In this document: piece after piece, positions 35,336 to 44,240 of the stretch | Layout of the letters: each line of letters begins with the position of its first letter | How positions within the stretch are numbered: the first letter of the stretch is position 1 | Assembly (NCBI RefSeq): GCF_000022085.1 | Contig: NC_011894.1 | Location: forward strand, 2,507,501-2,571,500 | DNA: 64,000 bases | Reading direction: 5' to 3' | Source of the DNA: Methylobacterium nodulans ORS 2060 | Lineage (GTDB): Bacteria; Pseudomonadota; Alphaproteobacteria; Rhizobiales; Beijerinckiaceae | Made by a program: the position numbers and the translations under genes | Notes under the pieces: model-generated | Told to the model about the DNA's origin: nothing | Database searches by the model: none | The model's input: the letters and a program-made list of their open reading frames with translations, nothing else

Positions 35336-36106
35336 TCAGCCTTGGTCGAGCGGCACGATGATCGAGGTTGAGGGGGGATTCTGCTCGGGCGGAATCACCG
35401 GCTCGCCCTCAACGAGCGGCTGGGGCGCGATCGTCATCCCGACGGTCAACGGGCGCGGCGCAGGCTGACCTGCAACGGGCGGGTACTTCCCGGCGATCAG
35501 CGCGCAGGTCTGGTAGCCCGAGGAGCCGATGGGCATGGCTTCGCAGACGGTGCGCAGCGGATCCGGCAGGGCGCGGAACTCCCCAGGCCGGGCGTCCCAC
35601 ACCGACGCCGCCTCGTCTCCGATCAGTTCGACGTGTACGGTCAGCAACCGGATCGCGAGCTTCTCGCCGATGTCTTCGGTCGCGAAGCGCTCGCTCTCAT
35701 AGCCGGTAACCCGACGGATGACCTTGCGCACGAGGCGGCCGGCGCTCGACCCAGCAAGCCAGAGGATGCGATCCTCCAGCACGTCGAGGATCGCCTCGGC
35801 CTCTCGGTCGGTGACAGGCGTCCCATAGCCCAGGAACTCGCCGGCCTCGTCGAACTCGACCGTACGCAGCGCGATCTCGAAGGTGAGGCCGGCGCTGTCG
35901 TCGAAGGGCGGTCCGCCGTTCTGGGGGTTCCACGCGCGCCCCCTCGAATCCTCGGTGGTCAGGATAACGACGGGATGGGGCTCGCGCGCGTTGAAGTTGC
36001 CGATGCGGCTGTCCCAGATGCAGTCCTGGCAAATCGTCTGGAATACAGGATCCGCGAGCATTCCCTGGTACATCGCGAGGCGGGCTGCCGTGCGCTTCAG
36101 GCTCAT
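35336..36106 (-). CDS. phage head-tail junction/tail completion protein, 256 aa
   Basis: The ATG overlaps the preceding stop (TGATG). Conserved-looking features are DCIWDSRIGNFNAREPHPVVILTTED, SAGLTFEIALRTVEFDE and YGTPVTDREAEAILDVLEDRI. An extended Pro-rich tail follows (VIPPEQNPPSTS). Its position between the capsid and sheath genes, and its beta-rich sequence with a partner-free Cys pair, suggest a tail terminator or head-tail connector. I do not recognise the exact family. Confidence 0.55.
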   Translation of the reverse strand: MSLKRTAARLAMYQGMLADPVFQTICQDCIWDSRIGNFNAREPHPVVILTTEDSRGRAWNPQNGGPPFDDSAGLTFEIALRTVEFDEAGEFLGYGTPVTDREAEAILDVLEDRILWLAGSSAGRLVRKVIRRVTGYESERFATEDIGEKLAIRLLTVHVELIGDEAASVWDARPGEFRALPDPLRTVCEAMPIGSSGYQTCALIAGKYPPVAGQPAPRPLTVGMTIAPQPLVEGEPVIPPEQNPPSTSIIVPLDQG

Positions 36107-36495
36107 CAGGCGGGCCTCAATTGCAAGACGGCGCGGTCGAAGCGGCCGTCGAGGACCTGACCGACAACGAAGCGCTCGCCGGTCTCCCGGCGCTCGAGGA
36201 GGTCACCCTCGCGCACCTCCTTGAGCAGGTTCGCCTTGGCAACCGTCACCCGGGGCATGGCGGAGACCATCGGGCGCGTCATGTTGAGGGACACGTTCCG
36301 GTCCCGCGCCCGGACGTCCTCGGCCGAACCGGAGAACCGGCCGAGGAAATCAAAGGCGAGGCGGGAGGGATCCGGGACGTGGCGCGCCGAGCGATCCCCA
36401 GCAGGCGCCATGCGGGGCGAGAGCCGGAAGCTCTCGCCCCACTGGCGATCGACCGCGGCCGCCACGCGGGCGCGGCGCTGCGCGGTCCTGGACAT
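36106..36495 (-). CDS. putative head-tail joining protein, 129 aa
   Basis: A basic protein (MSRTAQRRARVAAAVDRQWG) whose last 45 residues form a small beta-barrel-like domain: KANLLKEVREGDLLERRETGERFVVGQV. This resembles lambda gpFII/head-tail attachment proteins. It is directly downstream of the major capsid gene and overlaps the next start by one nucleotide. Confidence 0.6.
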   Translation of the reverse strand: MSRTAQRRARVAAAVDRQWGESFRLSPRMAPAGDRSARHVPDPSRLAFDFLGRFSGSAEDVRARDRNVSLNMTRPMVSAMPRVTVAKANLLKEVREGDLLERRETGERFVVGQVLDGRFDRAVLQLRPA

Positions 36496-36504
36496 GGCCG
36501 CCGA

Positions 36505-37530
36505 TCAGTTGTTGGTGCTGACGCCGGAGAGCAGCGCCTCTGGCCGGGTGCAGATGCTGATGGCGTTCATCTGCACCTCCATGTTCCGACCTTTACCGTT
36601 CTCCTTGCGCCACTGGCGCGCGTAGCGCGGCAGTCCGATCGTGTTAACCGTCTCCTCGTAGTCCGCCGGCGCGAAGCGGGTGATGAAGAGGTCCTGGACG
36701 CCGACCGGGATGAAGCGCACCTCCTCCGACCCGAAGAACGGGCCGTTGGCCGAGGCGGTGGCCTGCGTTCCGGTCCGGTAGCGCTCGAAGGTGATGCCGC
36801 CGAACTCGAAGCGGAAGACGTGCGCGTTGCCGCGCAGCTCGGCTGCCTGGATCGTGTTAAGGTAAGTCTCACGCACCGTCTTGTGGGCGAGCAGCTTCTT
36901 CCAGAACCCGTTGCCGCAGAAGGCGTGCAGCCCCGACATCATCATGCCGTCGAGCGCCGCTTCGACCTGATCAATTACGTCGAAGCAGACCATGCGGACG
37001 TCGGTGGTGGCGATGTCGAGGTGGAACTCGATCGGGTCGGGACGCGTCAGCCCATACATCTGGTACAGGTCGAACATCGTGTTCCCGTACTTGTCGGTGA
37101 TGAGTCCCTTGAGGCAACCGACCCGCTGGTGCTCGAGCGTGACGTCGAGAGCGCGCGTGTGCTTGCCCATCTTGCTCTCGACGAGACGCTCGACGGTCTC
37201 GACCTGAGAAGCCTGCCCCTCGGCACCGAACGCGCGGACGCCCTGCACCTCGTCCGCCATCACGCTGTCGTCGCGCTGATAGTGCGGCACCGGGAAGGCG
37301 CGCACCTTGCGCTTCTCATTATCTGTCGTTTCGCCGACTCCGCCACGCGGCGTCGGTGCGACAAGGGCGAGGGTGCCGTTCATCTCCTCGACCATGACGG
37401 TCGTGGTGGTGACGCCCTCTTCCTGGAAGATGCCCGTCGCGCCGATCTGGCCGGGCACGAAGGGCTGCTTGTTCACCTTGGCGGTCATCGAAACGACCGA
37501 GAAGGCGTCATTCTCGAAGATGTTCAACAT
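36505..37530 (-). CDS. major capsid protein (lambda gpE family), 341 aa
   Basis: MLNIFENDAFSVVSMTAKVNKQPFVPGQIG is the gpE family opening. It continues with TPRGGVGETTDNEKRKVRAFPVPHYQRDDSVMADEVQGVRAFG and RLVESKMGKHTRALDVTLEHQRVGCLKG. The length equals lambda gpE (341). It builds the icosahedral shell and follows the decoration protein gene, as in lambda. Confidence 0.92.
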   Translation of the reverse strand: MLNIFENDAFSVVSMTAKVNKQPFVPGQIGATGIFQEEGVTTTTVMVEEMNGTLALVAPTPRGGVGETTDNEKRKVRAFPVPHYQRDDSVMADEVQGVRAFGAEGQASQVETVERLVESKMGKHTRALDVTLEHQRVGCLKGLITDKYGNTMFDLYQMYGLTRPDPIEFHLDIATTDVRMVCFDVIDQVEAALDGMMMSGLHAFCGNGFWKKLLAHKTVRETYLNTIQAAELRGNAHVFRFEFGGITFERYRTGTQATASANGPFFGSEEVRFIPVGVQDLFITRFAPADYEETVNTIGLPRYARQWRKENGKGRNMEVQMNAISICTRPEALLSGVSTNN

Positions 37531-37606
37531 GGACGGGGGTCCTCTGAAACGCAGAAGGCCGCCCGTCAGGCGGCCGGATAGAGGGGACTGGCGAGCGGGA
37601 TGCGCG

Positions 37607-38254
37607 TCAGCGGACGATGATGCCGAGGGCTTTTAGCTCGGCGACCTTGGCGGCCACCTCGCCCGGCTGATCGACCGAAGCGTGGTAGACGAGGCGGGCG
37701 CCGTAGACCTCGGCGTCGCGCGCAATGGCGGCCGCCAGGACATCGACGGAGGTGGCATCCACGCGGTGGTAGAGGACCGCCGCGGCCTGGGCGCTGCCGT
37801 TCACGGCCGCGAGATCGGTGGGCACGTACTTGCCCGATCCGGCCGCGATCGTGATGTCAAAACCATCACCGCTGGCGAACGGGGTCCCGCCCGCCGTGAT
37901 GGTGAAGCCGAGCGGCCCCGCGAAAGCGACACCCGTGCTGCCCTGCCCGACCTCCTCGCCATCAGGGTCGACGACGACGAACTTCGTCGCCGCCGTGAAC
38001 TCGACCCGGTAGACGCCCGGCTGGACGTTGGTGCCGGTGGTCACGGCCGAGATGGTGCCGTTGCCGGCATTCCCCGCCTTCGCCGCAGCCGTTGCGGCAC
38101 CCGAGGTGATCCGTCCCAGCACGGTGCCAGGCATCAGGACGCCAGAGCCGGACGCGACGGTAATGTTCTCGCGCGAGCGGTAGCCTTCGGCCTCGGACTT
38201 GAGGAATTCGGCGGTGTGCCGACCCTCGGTGAACGTCGGATAGGTGGGGAACAT
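37607..38254 (-). CDS. head decoration protein (lambda gpD-like) with inserted domain, 215 aa
   Basis: N-terminal FTEGRHTAEFLKSEAEGYRSRENITVASG and C-terminal AVLYHRVDATSVDVLAAAIARDAEVYGARLVY match gpD-type head stabilisers, usually 110-130 residues. Between them about 80 residues (TGTNVQPGVYRVEFTAATKFVVVDPDGE, GVAFAGPLGFTITAGG) form an extra beta domain. Many Mu/lambda hybrid phages have this insertion, perhaps displayed on the capsid. Confidence 0.82.
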   Translation of the reverse strand: MFPTYPTFTEGRHTAEFLKSEAEGYRSRENITVASGSGVLMPGTVLGRITSGAATAAAKAGNAGNGTISAVTTGTNVQPGVYRVEFTAATKFVVVDPDGEEVGQGSTGVAFAGPLGFTITAGGTPFASGDGFDITIAAGSGKYVPTDLAAVNGSAQAAAVLYHRVDATSVDVLAAAIARDAEVYGARLVYHASVDQPGEVAAKVAELKALGIIVR

Positions 38255-38304
38255 CGCTGGACCTCAAGATCAGGGGTGGCGGGCAGCAGGCGCGCGGAAG
38301 CGAT

Positions 38305-38700
38305 TCAGACGTCCTTCGGACGGCGGGCGGCGTAGATCGCATCGGTGTCGATCACGGCCTTCTTCGGCTCGGGCGAGGTGGTGGCCTCGGGGTCGAGCAC
38401 CAGCGGCTCGCGGGCGGACATCCGATCGGCGAGGCTGCCGCTCTTGGTGAGGCCGGCGAGCGCGCCCTTCGCGGCGTCGGGCGTCATGTCGGTGGTGAGC
38501 GCGAGGTGGCGGGCACTCGCCTCGCGGCCCTTCGCCTCGTCGCAGCCAAGGATCGCCGAGATGCGCTCGCGTTCGGCGGTGGCGCCGGCCCTGGTGCCTT
38601 CGGCGAGGCCTGCGGCGTGACCTTCGGTTCGCGCCTTGTCGAGGTCGGCCTGGGTGAAGCCCGAAGCGGTGGCGCCGGGCACGGTCTTGTCGTCGCTCAT
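38305..38700 (-). CDS. nested scaffold protein (lambda Nu3-like), internal start, 131 aa
   Basis: In frame within the protease gene, an ATG at 38700 (MSDDKTVPGATASGF) has GGAG 6 nt upstream. It begins exactly where the protease domain ends and a helical scaffold-like region starts (TQADLDKARTEGHAAGLAEG, ERERISAILGCDEAK). Lambda makes its scaffold Nu3 the same way from within C. Confidence 0.65.
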   Translation of the reverse strand: MSDDKTVPGATASGFTQADLDKARTEGHAAGLAEGTRAGATAERERISAILGCDEAKGREASARHLALTTDMTPDAAKGALAGLTKSGSLADRMSAREPLVLDPEATTSPEPKKAVIDTDAIYAARRPKDV

Positions 38701-39690
38701 GGAAGCTCCATTCGATCGCGACTGGGTGGAGCGCCCGGCGGGCGCGGCGGAGAGATCGGCGAGCACCTCCTCTAAGGTGCCGACCGCGTCGACGAGGCCG
38801 GCTGCGACCGCCTCCTCGCCCATGAAGCAGCGGGCCTGTGTGCCCCGGATCTTCGTCTCGTCGAGATTGGTGCGCCCCTTGGCGACCGTCTCGACGAACT
38901 TCCCGTAGAAGCCCTCGACCTCGGCCTGCAGGTTGGCGCGGACGTCGTCGGGGAGTGGCTCGTAGGGGTTGGCGTCGACCTTGTGGTCGCCGGCGAAGAT
39001 CAGGGTCGGCTTCAGACCCTCCGCCTTCAGCCACTCCGAGAAGTCGAGGTGGCAGAGCACGACTCCGATCGAACCCGAGATCCCGGTCGGGATGGTCACG
39101 ATGCGGTTTGCCGCCGAGGCAATGGCGTAGGCGGCCGAGGCCGCCATGCCATTCACCAGCGCCGTGACAGGCTTCTGGGCCGCGACCTGGCGCACGACCT
39201 CGGCCGCCTCGAAGGCGCCGACCGCCTCCCCGCCCGGGCTCTCCAGGTCGAGCAGGATGCTCTTCGTCCGCAGGTCCGCCGCGGCCATCCGCATCTGGTA
39301 GGCGAACCCCTCGTAGGAGATCAGGCCCGACGAGGCGCCGACCCAGGCGCCGCGATTCACGAGCTCGCCGACCATGGTGATGATCGCGACGCCGTCGGCT
39401 GTGCGCCGGAACGGCAGAGGCCGGCGGGTGCCGTCCTCTGCCATCGGGTACTCGCCGTAGAAGCGGCTCGCCCGCGGCGTGTGGGCCTCGATCGAGCCGT
39501 CCGCCCGCTCCTGGCTGCGGAAGAGCTGCACGCTCTCGCCGGCATCGTGCTCGACGCCGCCCACGTTGCCGAGGGCGGCCGGGCCAGCGGCCATGCGCGA
39601 GAGCAGGAAGACCGAGATCGTCTCGGCCGCGGAGGGCGCGAGCAGGAGCGCCCGGTTGTAGAACCGGCCGGCGACGCGATGGTACTGCAT
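38305..39690 (-). CDS. S49-family head maturation protease (lambda gpC-like), 461 aa
   Basis: An SppA/ClpP-fold protease: SLISYEGFAYQMRMAAA-type region, then LLDLESPGGEAVGAFEAAEVV, VTALVNGMAASAAYAIASAANRIV (nucleophile Ser in the AAS motif) and PTGISGSIGVVLCHLD. The C-terminal 130 residues are charged and helical and can also be made alone from an internal start at 38700. It cleaves scaffold and portal during head maturation. Placed between gpW-like and gpD-like genes, as in lambda. Confidence 0.87.
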   Translation of the reverse strand: MQYHRVAGRFYNRALLLAPSAAETISVFLLSRMAAGPAALGNVGGVEHDAGESVQLFRSQERADGSIEAHTPRASRFYGEYPMAEDGTRRPLPFRRTADGVAIITMVGELVNRGAWVGASSGLISYEGFAYQMRMAAADLRTKSILLDLESPGGEAVGAFEAAEVVRQVAAQKPVTALVNGMAASAAYAIASAANRIVTIPTGISGSIGVVLCHLDFSEWLKAEGLKPTLIFAGDHKVDANPYEPLPDDVRANLQAEVEGFYGKFVETVAKGRTNLDETKIRGTQARCFMGEEAVAAGLVDAVGTLEEVLADLSAAPAGRSTQSRSNGASMSDDKTVPGATASGFTQADLDKARTEGHAAGLAEGTRAGATAERERISAILGCDEAKGREASARHLALTTDMTPDAAKGALAGLTKSGSLADRMSAREPLVLDPEATTSPEPKKAVIDTDAIYAARRPKDV

Positions 39691-39711
39691 GGGGCCTCTC
39701 GGTCGGGCCGA

Positions 39712-39957
39712 TCAGCCCGCGGTGAACGCGAACCGCCGGGGCTTGCCCAGCGACCTCGCGGCGCACTGCGCCTCCGCATCCGCGAGTTCGGTGCGCAGAA
39801 GGTCGATCTTGGGAGCGGTGAACCAGACGTCCTCGTCGACGTCGCCGTTGCGGAAGCGGATGCGCTGCTCGTGCTGACCGCTGAGGAGGCCAAAGTAGGC
39901 CGTGCGCAGCGCGGTCGCGCGGGCGCACGGATCGGTCCAGTCGACCGCGTCGGCCAT
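39712..39957 (-). CDS. gpW-like head-tail joining protein, 81 aa
   Basis: The ATG (MADAVDWTDPCARATAL) lies 2 nt after the portal stop; a TTG two codons earlier is possible. The body, RIRFRNGDVDEDVWFTAPKIDLLRTELADAEAQC, matches the short head-completion proteins between portal and protease genes that bind the portal and gate DNA retention. Slightly longer than lambda gpW (68). Confidence 0.7.
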   Translation of the reverse strand: MADAVDWTDPCARATALRTAYFGLLSGQHEQRIRFRNGDVDEDVWFTAPKIDLLRTELADAEAQCAARSLGKPRRFAFTAG

Positions 39958-39959
39958 GC

Positions 39960-41579
39960 TCAATCGTCCTTTTGCGTGACGAGCTTGTCGGAGACGGTGT
40001 CGGGCACGGTACCGGCGCCATTCTCGGGCAGGCCGTACTCCTCCCGCATGTCTCGCTCGCGGGCGCGCTGCCGGTAGACGTCCTCGATGTCGACGCCGAG
40101 GTCGTTGGCGATCATCTCGTCGGTCATAACGCCCATGTTGCGGTAGGTCTCATGGGCCTTGGCGGTCTTGAGATCGTCGGCCTGGGGCTTCGGCGAGCCA
40201 CGCCACTCAGCGCGGCAGGCGGCGGTGCGGTTGGCCATGAAGCCGTCGATCCCACCTGGGAACGGGATCGCGCCGCTCTCGATCTCCTCCTCGAGCCAGC
40301 CCTCGTAATGGGGCTGGCAGAAGGGCGCGACGATGTTCCGGCGGCGGTAGAGAGTGATCTGGAAGATCTCACCCGTCGCCATTCTGACCGACGAGTAGGT
40401 CGCGTTCGTGTAGTCGCCGGTCCCGCTCTCGTAGGTCAGGCCAAGGCAGCGGAGGAGTTCGCGAAGCAGAAACAGCGCTTGGTCCTTGTAGTCGGACGCG
40501 GATCCTTGCGCTGAATGGAACGTGAGCTCTTGGCCGGGAAAGAGGTGCGCGAAGCGACCCTTCTCCCCAAGGTCGATCGTCGTGCCCTTGTACCAGCCAT
40601 CCTGCATCGACGCCCAGCAATCGAAGGCCGTCAGGCCTTCGCTGTGCATCCGCGCCTGTTCCTGGGGGGTGAGGAGCCCTTTGAGCACCTCCTCGGTCGG
40701 CTCGTTCGACTTCACGGTCGCCGCGAAGACTGCGCGGATCAGCGCGGCGGTCAGCGTTGCGTCCGCGAGCTGGTCGAACTGGCGAGCGACCTGGAGCGCC
40801 GGCACCAGGGGCGAGATACCCCGGTACTGACCCGCGACGCCGTCGAAGACATGACCGATGCGCACCCGCCCGCCGGCCTCGCGCGCCCTGACCTCGATCT
40901 CGACGTCGGAGAGGCCCTGGCGGCGCCAGAAGATGTAGGATTGGGGCGCCCAGTCCTGATCCATGCGCACGCCTTGGACGAGGCGAGGGTACTCCGACCG
41001 CTGTGATAGGCGGTGGGGCGGAATGAGCCGCACCTTGGTGCCGTACTGTCCTCCAGGTCGGGTCTTCCACGCTGTTTCGGAGACGATCTCACCGGGCGCG
41101 AACCAGCCGCGGAACGCGGCCGCCTGCAACTGCCCGAAGCTGCGACGGCACTCGATATCGCACTCGTAGGGGTTCCGTGCCCATAGTTCGAAGCGCTGCT
41201 CGATCAGCCGACCAAGCTTGCTGGCCTCGCCCTCGGTGAGACCGAGGGCGACGGCGTCGGGCAGCGCCGAGAGGCGCAGGCCGGTGCCGACGGTGTTGGC
41301 CACTGCCTGGTCAACGGCGCCAGCGACCCACCCGCTGTTGTGGATGATGTCGTTGGCGCGGCCCGCTGCCCGCCACCACGCCTGCTGGACCTCATCGGAG
41401 GCGTCGCGCACTGGCGGGTTCCAGCCGCGAAACAAGGGTCCATGGCCGCCTCGCATGTAGCCGGACGCCCACGACGGTACGGATGCTCGCGGCTGTGGCC
41501 GGCTGCCGGAGACGGCCGGCACGCCGCTCGGCATCGAGCCCTGCCGGATCCGAGGCACAACCGACACCATCCGCATCAC
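39960..41579 (-). CDS. phage portal protein, lambda gpB family, 539 aa
   Basis: Family signatures: NDIIHNSGWVAGAVDQAVANTVGTGLRL, ECRRSFGQLQAAAFRGWFAPGE, GQYGTKVRLIPPHRLS, HVFDGVAGQYRGISPLVPAL, then LLRELLRCLGLTYESGTGDYTNATYSSVRM. It forms the dodecameric DNA gateway at one capsid vertex. Its start overlaps the terminase stop by 4 nt (ATGA). Confidence 0.9.
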   Translation of the reverse strand: MMRMVSVVPRIRQGSMPSGVPAVSGSRPQPRASVPSWASGYMRGGHGPLFRGWNPPVRDASDEVQQAWWRAAGRANDIIHNSGWVAGAVDQAVANTVGTGLRLSALPDAVALGLTEGEASKLGRLIEQRFELWARNPYECDIECRRSFGQLQAAAFRGWFAPGEIVSETAWKTRPGGQYGTKVRLIPPHRLSQRSEYPRLVQGVRMDQDWAPQSYIFWRRQGLSDVEIEVRAREAGGRVRIGHVFDGVAGQYRGISPLVPALQVARQFDQLADATLTAALIRAVFAATVKSNEPTEEVLKGLLTPQEQARMHSEGLTAFDCWASMQDGWYKGTTIDLGEKGRFAHLFPGQELTFHSAQGSASDYKDQALFLLRELLRCLGLTYESGTGDYTNATYSSVRMATGEIFQITLYRRRNIVAPFCQPHYEGWLEEEIESGAIPFPGGIDGFMANRTAACRAEWRGSPKPQADDLKTAKAHETYRNMGVMTDEMIANDLGVDIEDVYRQRARERDMREEYGLPENGAGTVPDTVSDKLVTQKDD

Positions 41580-43648
41580 CTGCCGTTGAGGCGCGCCGCG
41601 CGGGCTGCCATGCGAGCCGCGAGCGTCTCGCGGAGGGACTTCTGGGCCACCACGGCCTGGGGCGGTCCGGCGGGCGCTGGAACCTCCGGAACCGGCTTCG
41701 GGGGCTCCTCGAAGGGCACCTGTGGTGCGCTCCCCGCCGCCGGCAGCGGCGGGGGCGCAGTGTCGTCCCAGTCCCGCATGACGCCTTCCGGGATGCGCTG
41801 CACGTTCAGCAGGTAGCCGGCCGCAGCCGCGAGTGCCTCGCAGTCGAGGAAGTGGTTCTCGGCCGAGATCGGCGTCCAGACTGGCTTGCCGGCGACGATC
41901 TCCCGGACCTCCGAGACGAGCTGCTGACAGTACCGGGCCGGCACGTCGGAGGGCACGTGGAGCGAGCCCGGCCGGCCGATCGGCGTCAGGAGCCGCGAGG
42001 TGACGAGGCTCTTGAAGAAGTCCGAGTCGAGGGTCGCCAGGTCCACGCTGAAGCGCGCCGCCCTGCCCTTTGCGTCGACCTCATGCTTCTTCACCGTCAG
42101 CGGCTGCGTCCGGGTCGCCCTGCCCTTCGTCGGGCTGACCAGCCAGTCGTAGCGCCGGCAGAACTCGTAGACCTTGTGGACGTCGCCGGCGTCGGGCTTG
42201 TCAGGCCTGAAGCCGGAATCGATCAGCGCCTTCTCGATGTGGAGGCCCCCGTAGGCACTCGTGAGTGCGTCCGCGAGGTCGTCCCAGATCTCCTCGCCAT
42301 CGGTCGGGCCAAGCAGCTCCTCGGCCTCAATCAGCCAGGAGGCGCCGCGGGCGCCGAAGCCGCGCACCACGTAGTAGATCGAGCGCCTCTGGACGTCGAT
42401 GCCGGCGACGAGGCGCATCACCTCACGCGGCACCTCGCCCAGCCGGTAGGGCACGATCTTCGCCCGCACCGATTCCGCCTTCGGCGCGTTCATCGGCGCT
42501 TCGGCGTAGACCTCGCCAGCCTTGTTGACAGAGCCCTGGATCGCCTCGTGGTCGCTGGTCAGGCGGGCGAGCATCAACTCCTCGACCCGCTCGCCCCAAG
42601 TCACGAAGGGCGAGGCGAGGCCCGAGACCCACAGCGACAGGACCGTGGAATCGGGAGCCTCACCCTCGACCGCACCGTCCGGCCGGATTGTCTGCCCGGG
42701 CGCGACGAACACGCCACGCGCATTCATCTCGGGCTTCAACTCCTCGGTGATGACGCAGCCGTGCACCGGGCAGCAGAGGAACGTCTCGCGGCGCGCTTGC
42801 GCGGGCGTCGCGTCCTTGGGGGCCTTCAGGTCCTTGAGCCGCGGGATGAACCATTCCGAGCAGGACGGGCAGCGCCACGCCCAATGGTGGCGGGTGCCGC
42901 TCTGCCACTTCACCCAGATCGGGCTGTCGAGGACGGAGGGGTCCGCCACCTTCCAGAATTCGAGGCCCGAGCGCTCGCAGCGCTCGGTCTCGACCCGACC
43001 ACGCTTCGGGGTCGAGGTGACCGCAATCTTGCGGTCCGCATAGGTGTCCGCGCGCGCCTTGGCGAGGGTGAAGGGATCTCCCTCGCCCCGCACGCCGCGG
43101 AGCATCTTGTCGTACTCGTCGATGTAGACGTCGCCGGCCTGATCCGAGGCCAGCGAGGTCGCCGAGCCGGCCCAGGCCAGGCGCACCGACACGCCGTTGA
43201 CCGTCTTCCGGGTCTTCTTGTTCCGCTTGCCGCGAGCGACGAGGCCAGCGAGCCGCTCGGCCTCGTCGAACAGCTTCATGAGCCGGGGCTCGAACTGCTC
43301 GGAGACGAAATCCTTCGAGGGGCCCACGTAGAGCTGCGGGCGCGGCCGAGTGTCGAGCCGCCAGCCGATGACGTCGAGGATCCCGTCCGTTTTGCTCGAC
43401 TGAGTGCCCGTGATGAGCGCGCAGACCTCGTAGCGCGGATCCTCGAAGAACCGCTCGAACGGGATGATGTAAGGGGTTAGCCCAGGGTCACGAGAACCGG
43501 GTACGCCGGCGCTGAGGGGATACACGCGGTTTGCGCGTGCCCACGCGTCGGGGCTTGTCTGCGGCCTTGGCTCCCACAGCTTCGCCAGCCGGGCCAGCGC
43601 CGCCGGCCGTGTCTGCAGCTCGCTTCGCAGCCGCTCCGAAAGCGTCAT
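41576..43648 (-). CDS. terminase large subunit, GpA family, 690 aa
   Basis: The ATPase motor has a deviant Walker A GTQSSKT at residues 81-87 and Walker B VYIDEYDKM. A zinc-ribbon pair follows (CPSCSEWF and CCPVHGC). The C-terminal nuclease half includes VAGIDVQRRSIYYVVRGFG and LIDSGFRPDKPDAGDVHKVYEFC. It cuts concatemers and pumps DNA into proheads. Its start lies 161 nt inside the small-subunit gene. Confidence 0.93.
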   Translation of the reverse strand: MTLSERLRSELQTRPAALARLAKLWEPRPQTSPDAWARANRVYPLSAGVPGSRDPGLTPYIIPFERFFEDPRYEVCALITGTQSSKTDGILDVIGWRLDTRPRPQLYVGPSKDFVSEQFEPRLMKLFDEAERLAGLVARGKRNKKTRKTVNGVSVRLAWAGSATSLASDQAGDVYIDEYDKMLRGVRGEGDPFTLAKARADTYADRKIAVTSTPKRGRVETERCERSGLEFWKVADPSVLDSPIWVKWQSGTRHHWAWRCPSCSEWFIPRLKDLKAPKDATPAQARRETFLCCPVHGCVITEELKPEMNARGVFVAPGQTIRPDGAVEGEAPDSTVLSLWVSGLASPFVTWGERVEELMLARLTSDHEAIQGSVNKAGEVYAEAPMNAPKAESVRAKIVPYRLGEVPREVMRLVAGIDVQRRSIYYVVRGFGARGASWLIEAEELLGPTDGEEIWDDLADALTSAYGGLHIEKALIDSGFRPDKPDAGDVHKVYEFCRRYDWLVSPTKGRATRTQPLTVKKHEVDAKGRAARFSVDLATLDSDFFKSLVTSRLLTPIGRPGSLHVPSDVPARYCQQLVSEVREIVAGKPVWTPISAENHFLDCEALAAAAGYLLNVQRIPEGVMRDWDDTAPPPLPAAGSAPQVPFEEPPKPVPEVPAPAGPPQAVVAQKSLRETLAARMAARAARLNGR

Positions 43649-44093
43649 CGATGTGCGTCTCGATCTGCCGGCGAAGCGCGAGGTCCTTCGTCACCCGCGC
43701 GGGGATGCTCATGAGGTCCGCCCGGAGTGGCCCGGCGAATTCGTCCACGATGGCGAGCGCCTCGGCTCGCGCCTCGTTGATGAGCGCGCCGGAGCGCTCC
43801 TCGAGGCGCATGTCGATCTCCTCGGCCCGCTTGTCCTTCAACCGGCTCTCGCCGGCCGACTTCGTGGCCCGCCGCTGCTCGTCCTGCAGGTACCGCAGTC
43901 GCGCCACCAGGGCCTCGCGCAGTCGGTACCGGCCCTTGCCGTATCGCTTGATCACGCTGGCGCGGGCGAGCTTCAGGATCGTCTCGTCGGAGCAGTCCGC
44001 CCAGAGGCAGAGGGTCGTGAGCCCGACCTCGAAATCCATCCGCCCGTCATCGCCGACGACGGGGGTGAAGGGCTGCTCGGGGGTATCGGCCAT
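43488..44093 (-). CDS. terminase small subunit, Nu1-like, 201 aa
   Basis: MADTPEQPFTPVVG opens the chosen start; a TTG three codons upstream is also possible. A winged helix (LTTLCLWADCSDETILKLARASVIKRYGKGRYRL) is followed by the dimer/linker helices of Nu1-type proteins (SRLKDKRAEEIDMRLEERSG, MSIPARVTKDLALRRQIE). It recognises cos/pac DNA. The basic low-complexity tail (KPRRVGTRKPRVSPQRRRTR) overlaps the large-subunit gene. Confidence 0.75.
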   Translation of the reverse strand: MADTPEQPFTPVVGDDGRMDFEVGLTTLCLWADCSDETILKLARASVIKRYGKGRYRLREALVARLRYLQDEQRRATKSAGESRLKDKRAEEIDMRLEERSGALINEARAEALAIVDEFAGPLRADLMSIPARVTKDLALRRQIETHIDDAFGAAAKRAADTAGGAGPAGEAVGAKAADKPRRVGTRKPRVSPQRRRTRFS

Positions 44094-44102
44094 CCACTCC
44101 AA

Positions 44103-44240
44103 CCTGAAACTGCGGGAGCGCAGAAACGGGCGGGAGGCGCGCCCTTTTCGGCCGCAACCCCCTCTCTACTTGCTACGGTCCCTTAAGTTCTTAAAGTCAA
44201 CCCCTCGACATCGATAAATCGCACTTTTATCTATCTTTTT
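44103..44240 (-). promoter_or_regulatory. upstream region of phage late operon
   Basis: AT-rich compared with its surroundings. On the minus strand, TTGACT is followed by the imperfect palindrome CTTTAAGAACTTAAGG (plus strand 44182-44197). This could be a -35 and an operator for the operon beginning with the small terminase gene. No firm -10 was identified. Confidence 0.3.

Noticed and set aside
14687..44102. Domesticated tailocin or gene transfer agent
   Set aside because: Intact-looking terminase, portal, protease, decoration and capsid genes argue for a complete phage head; a tailocin would lack them, and a transfer agent cannot be shown from sequence.
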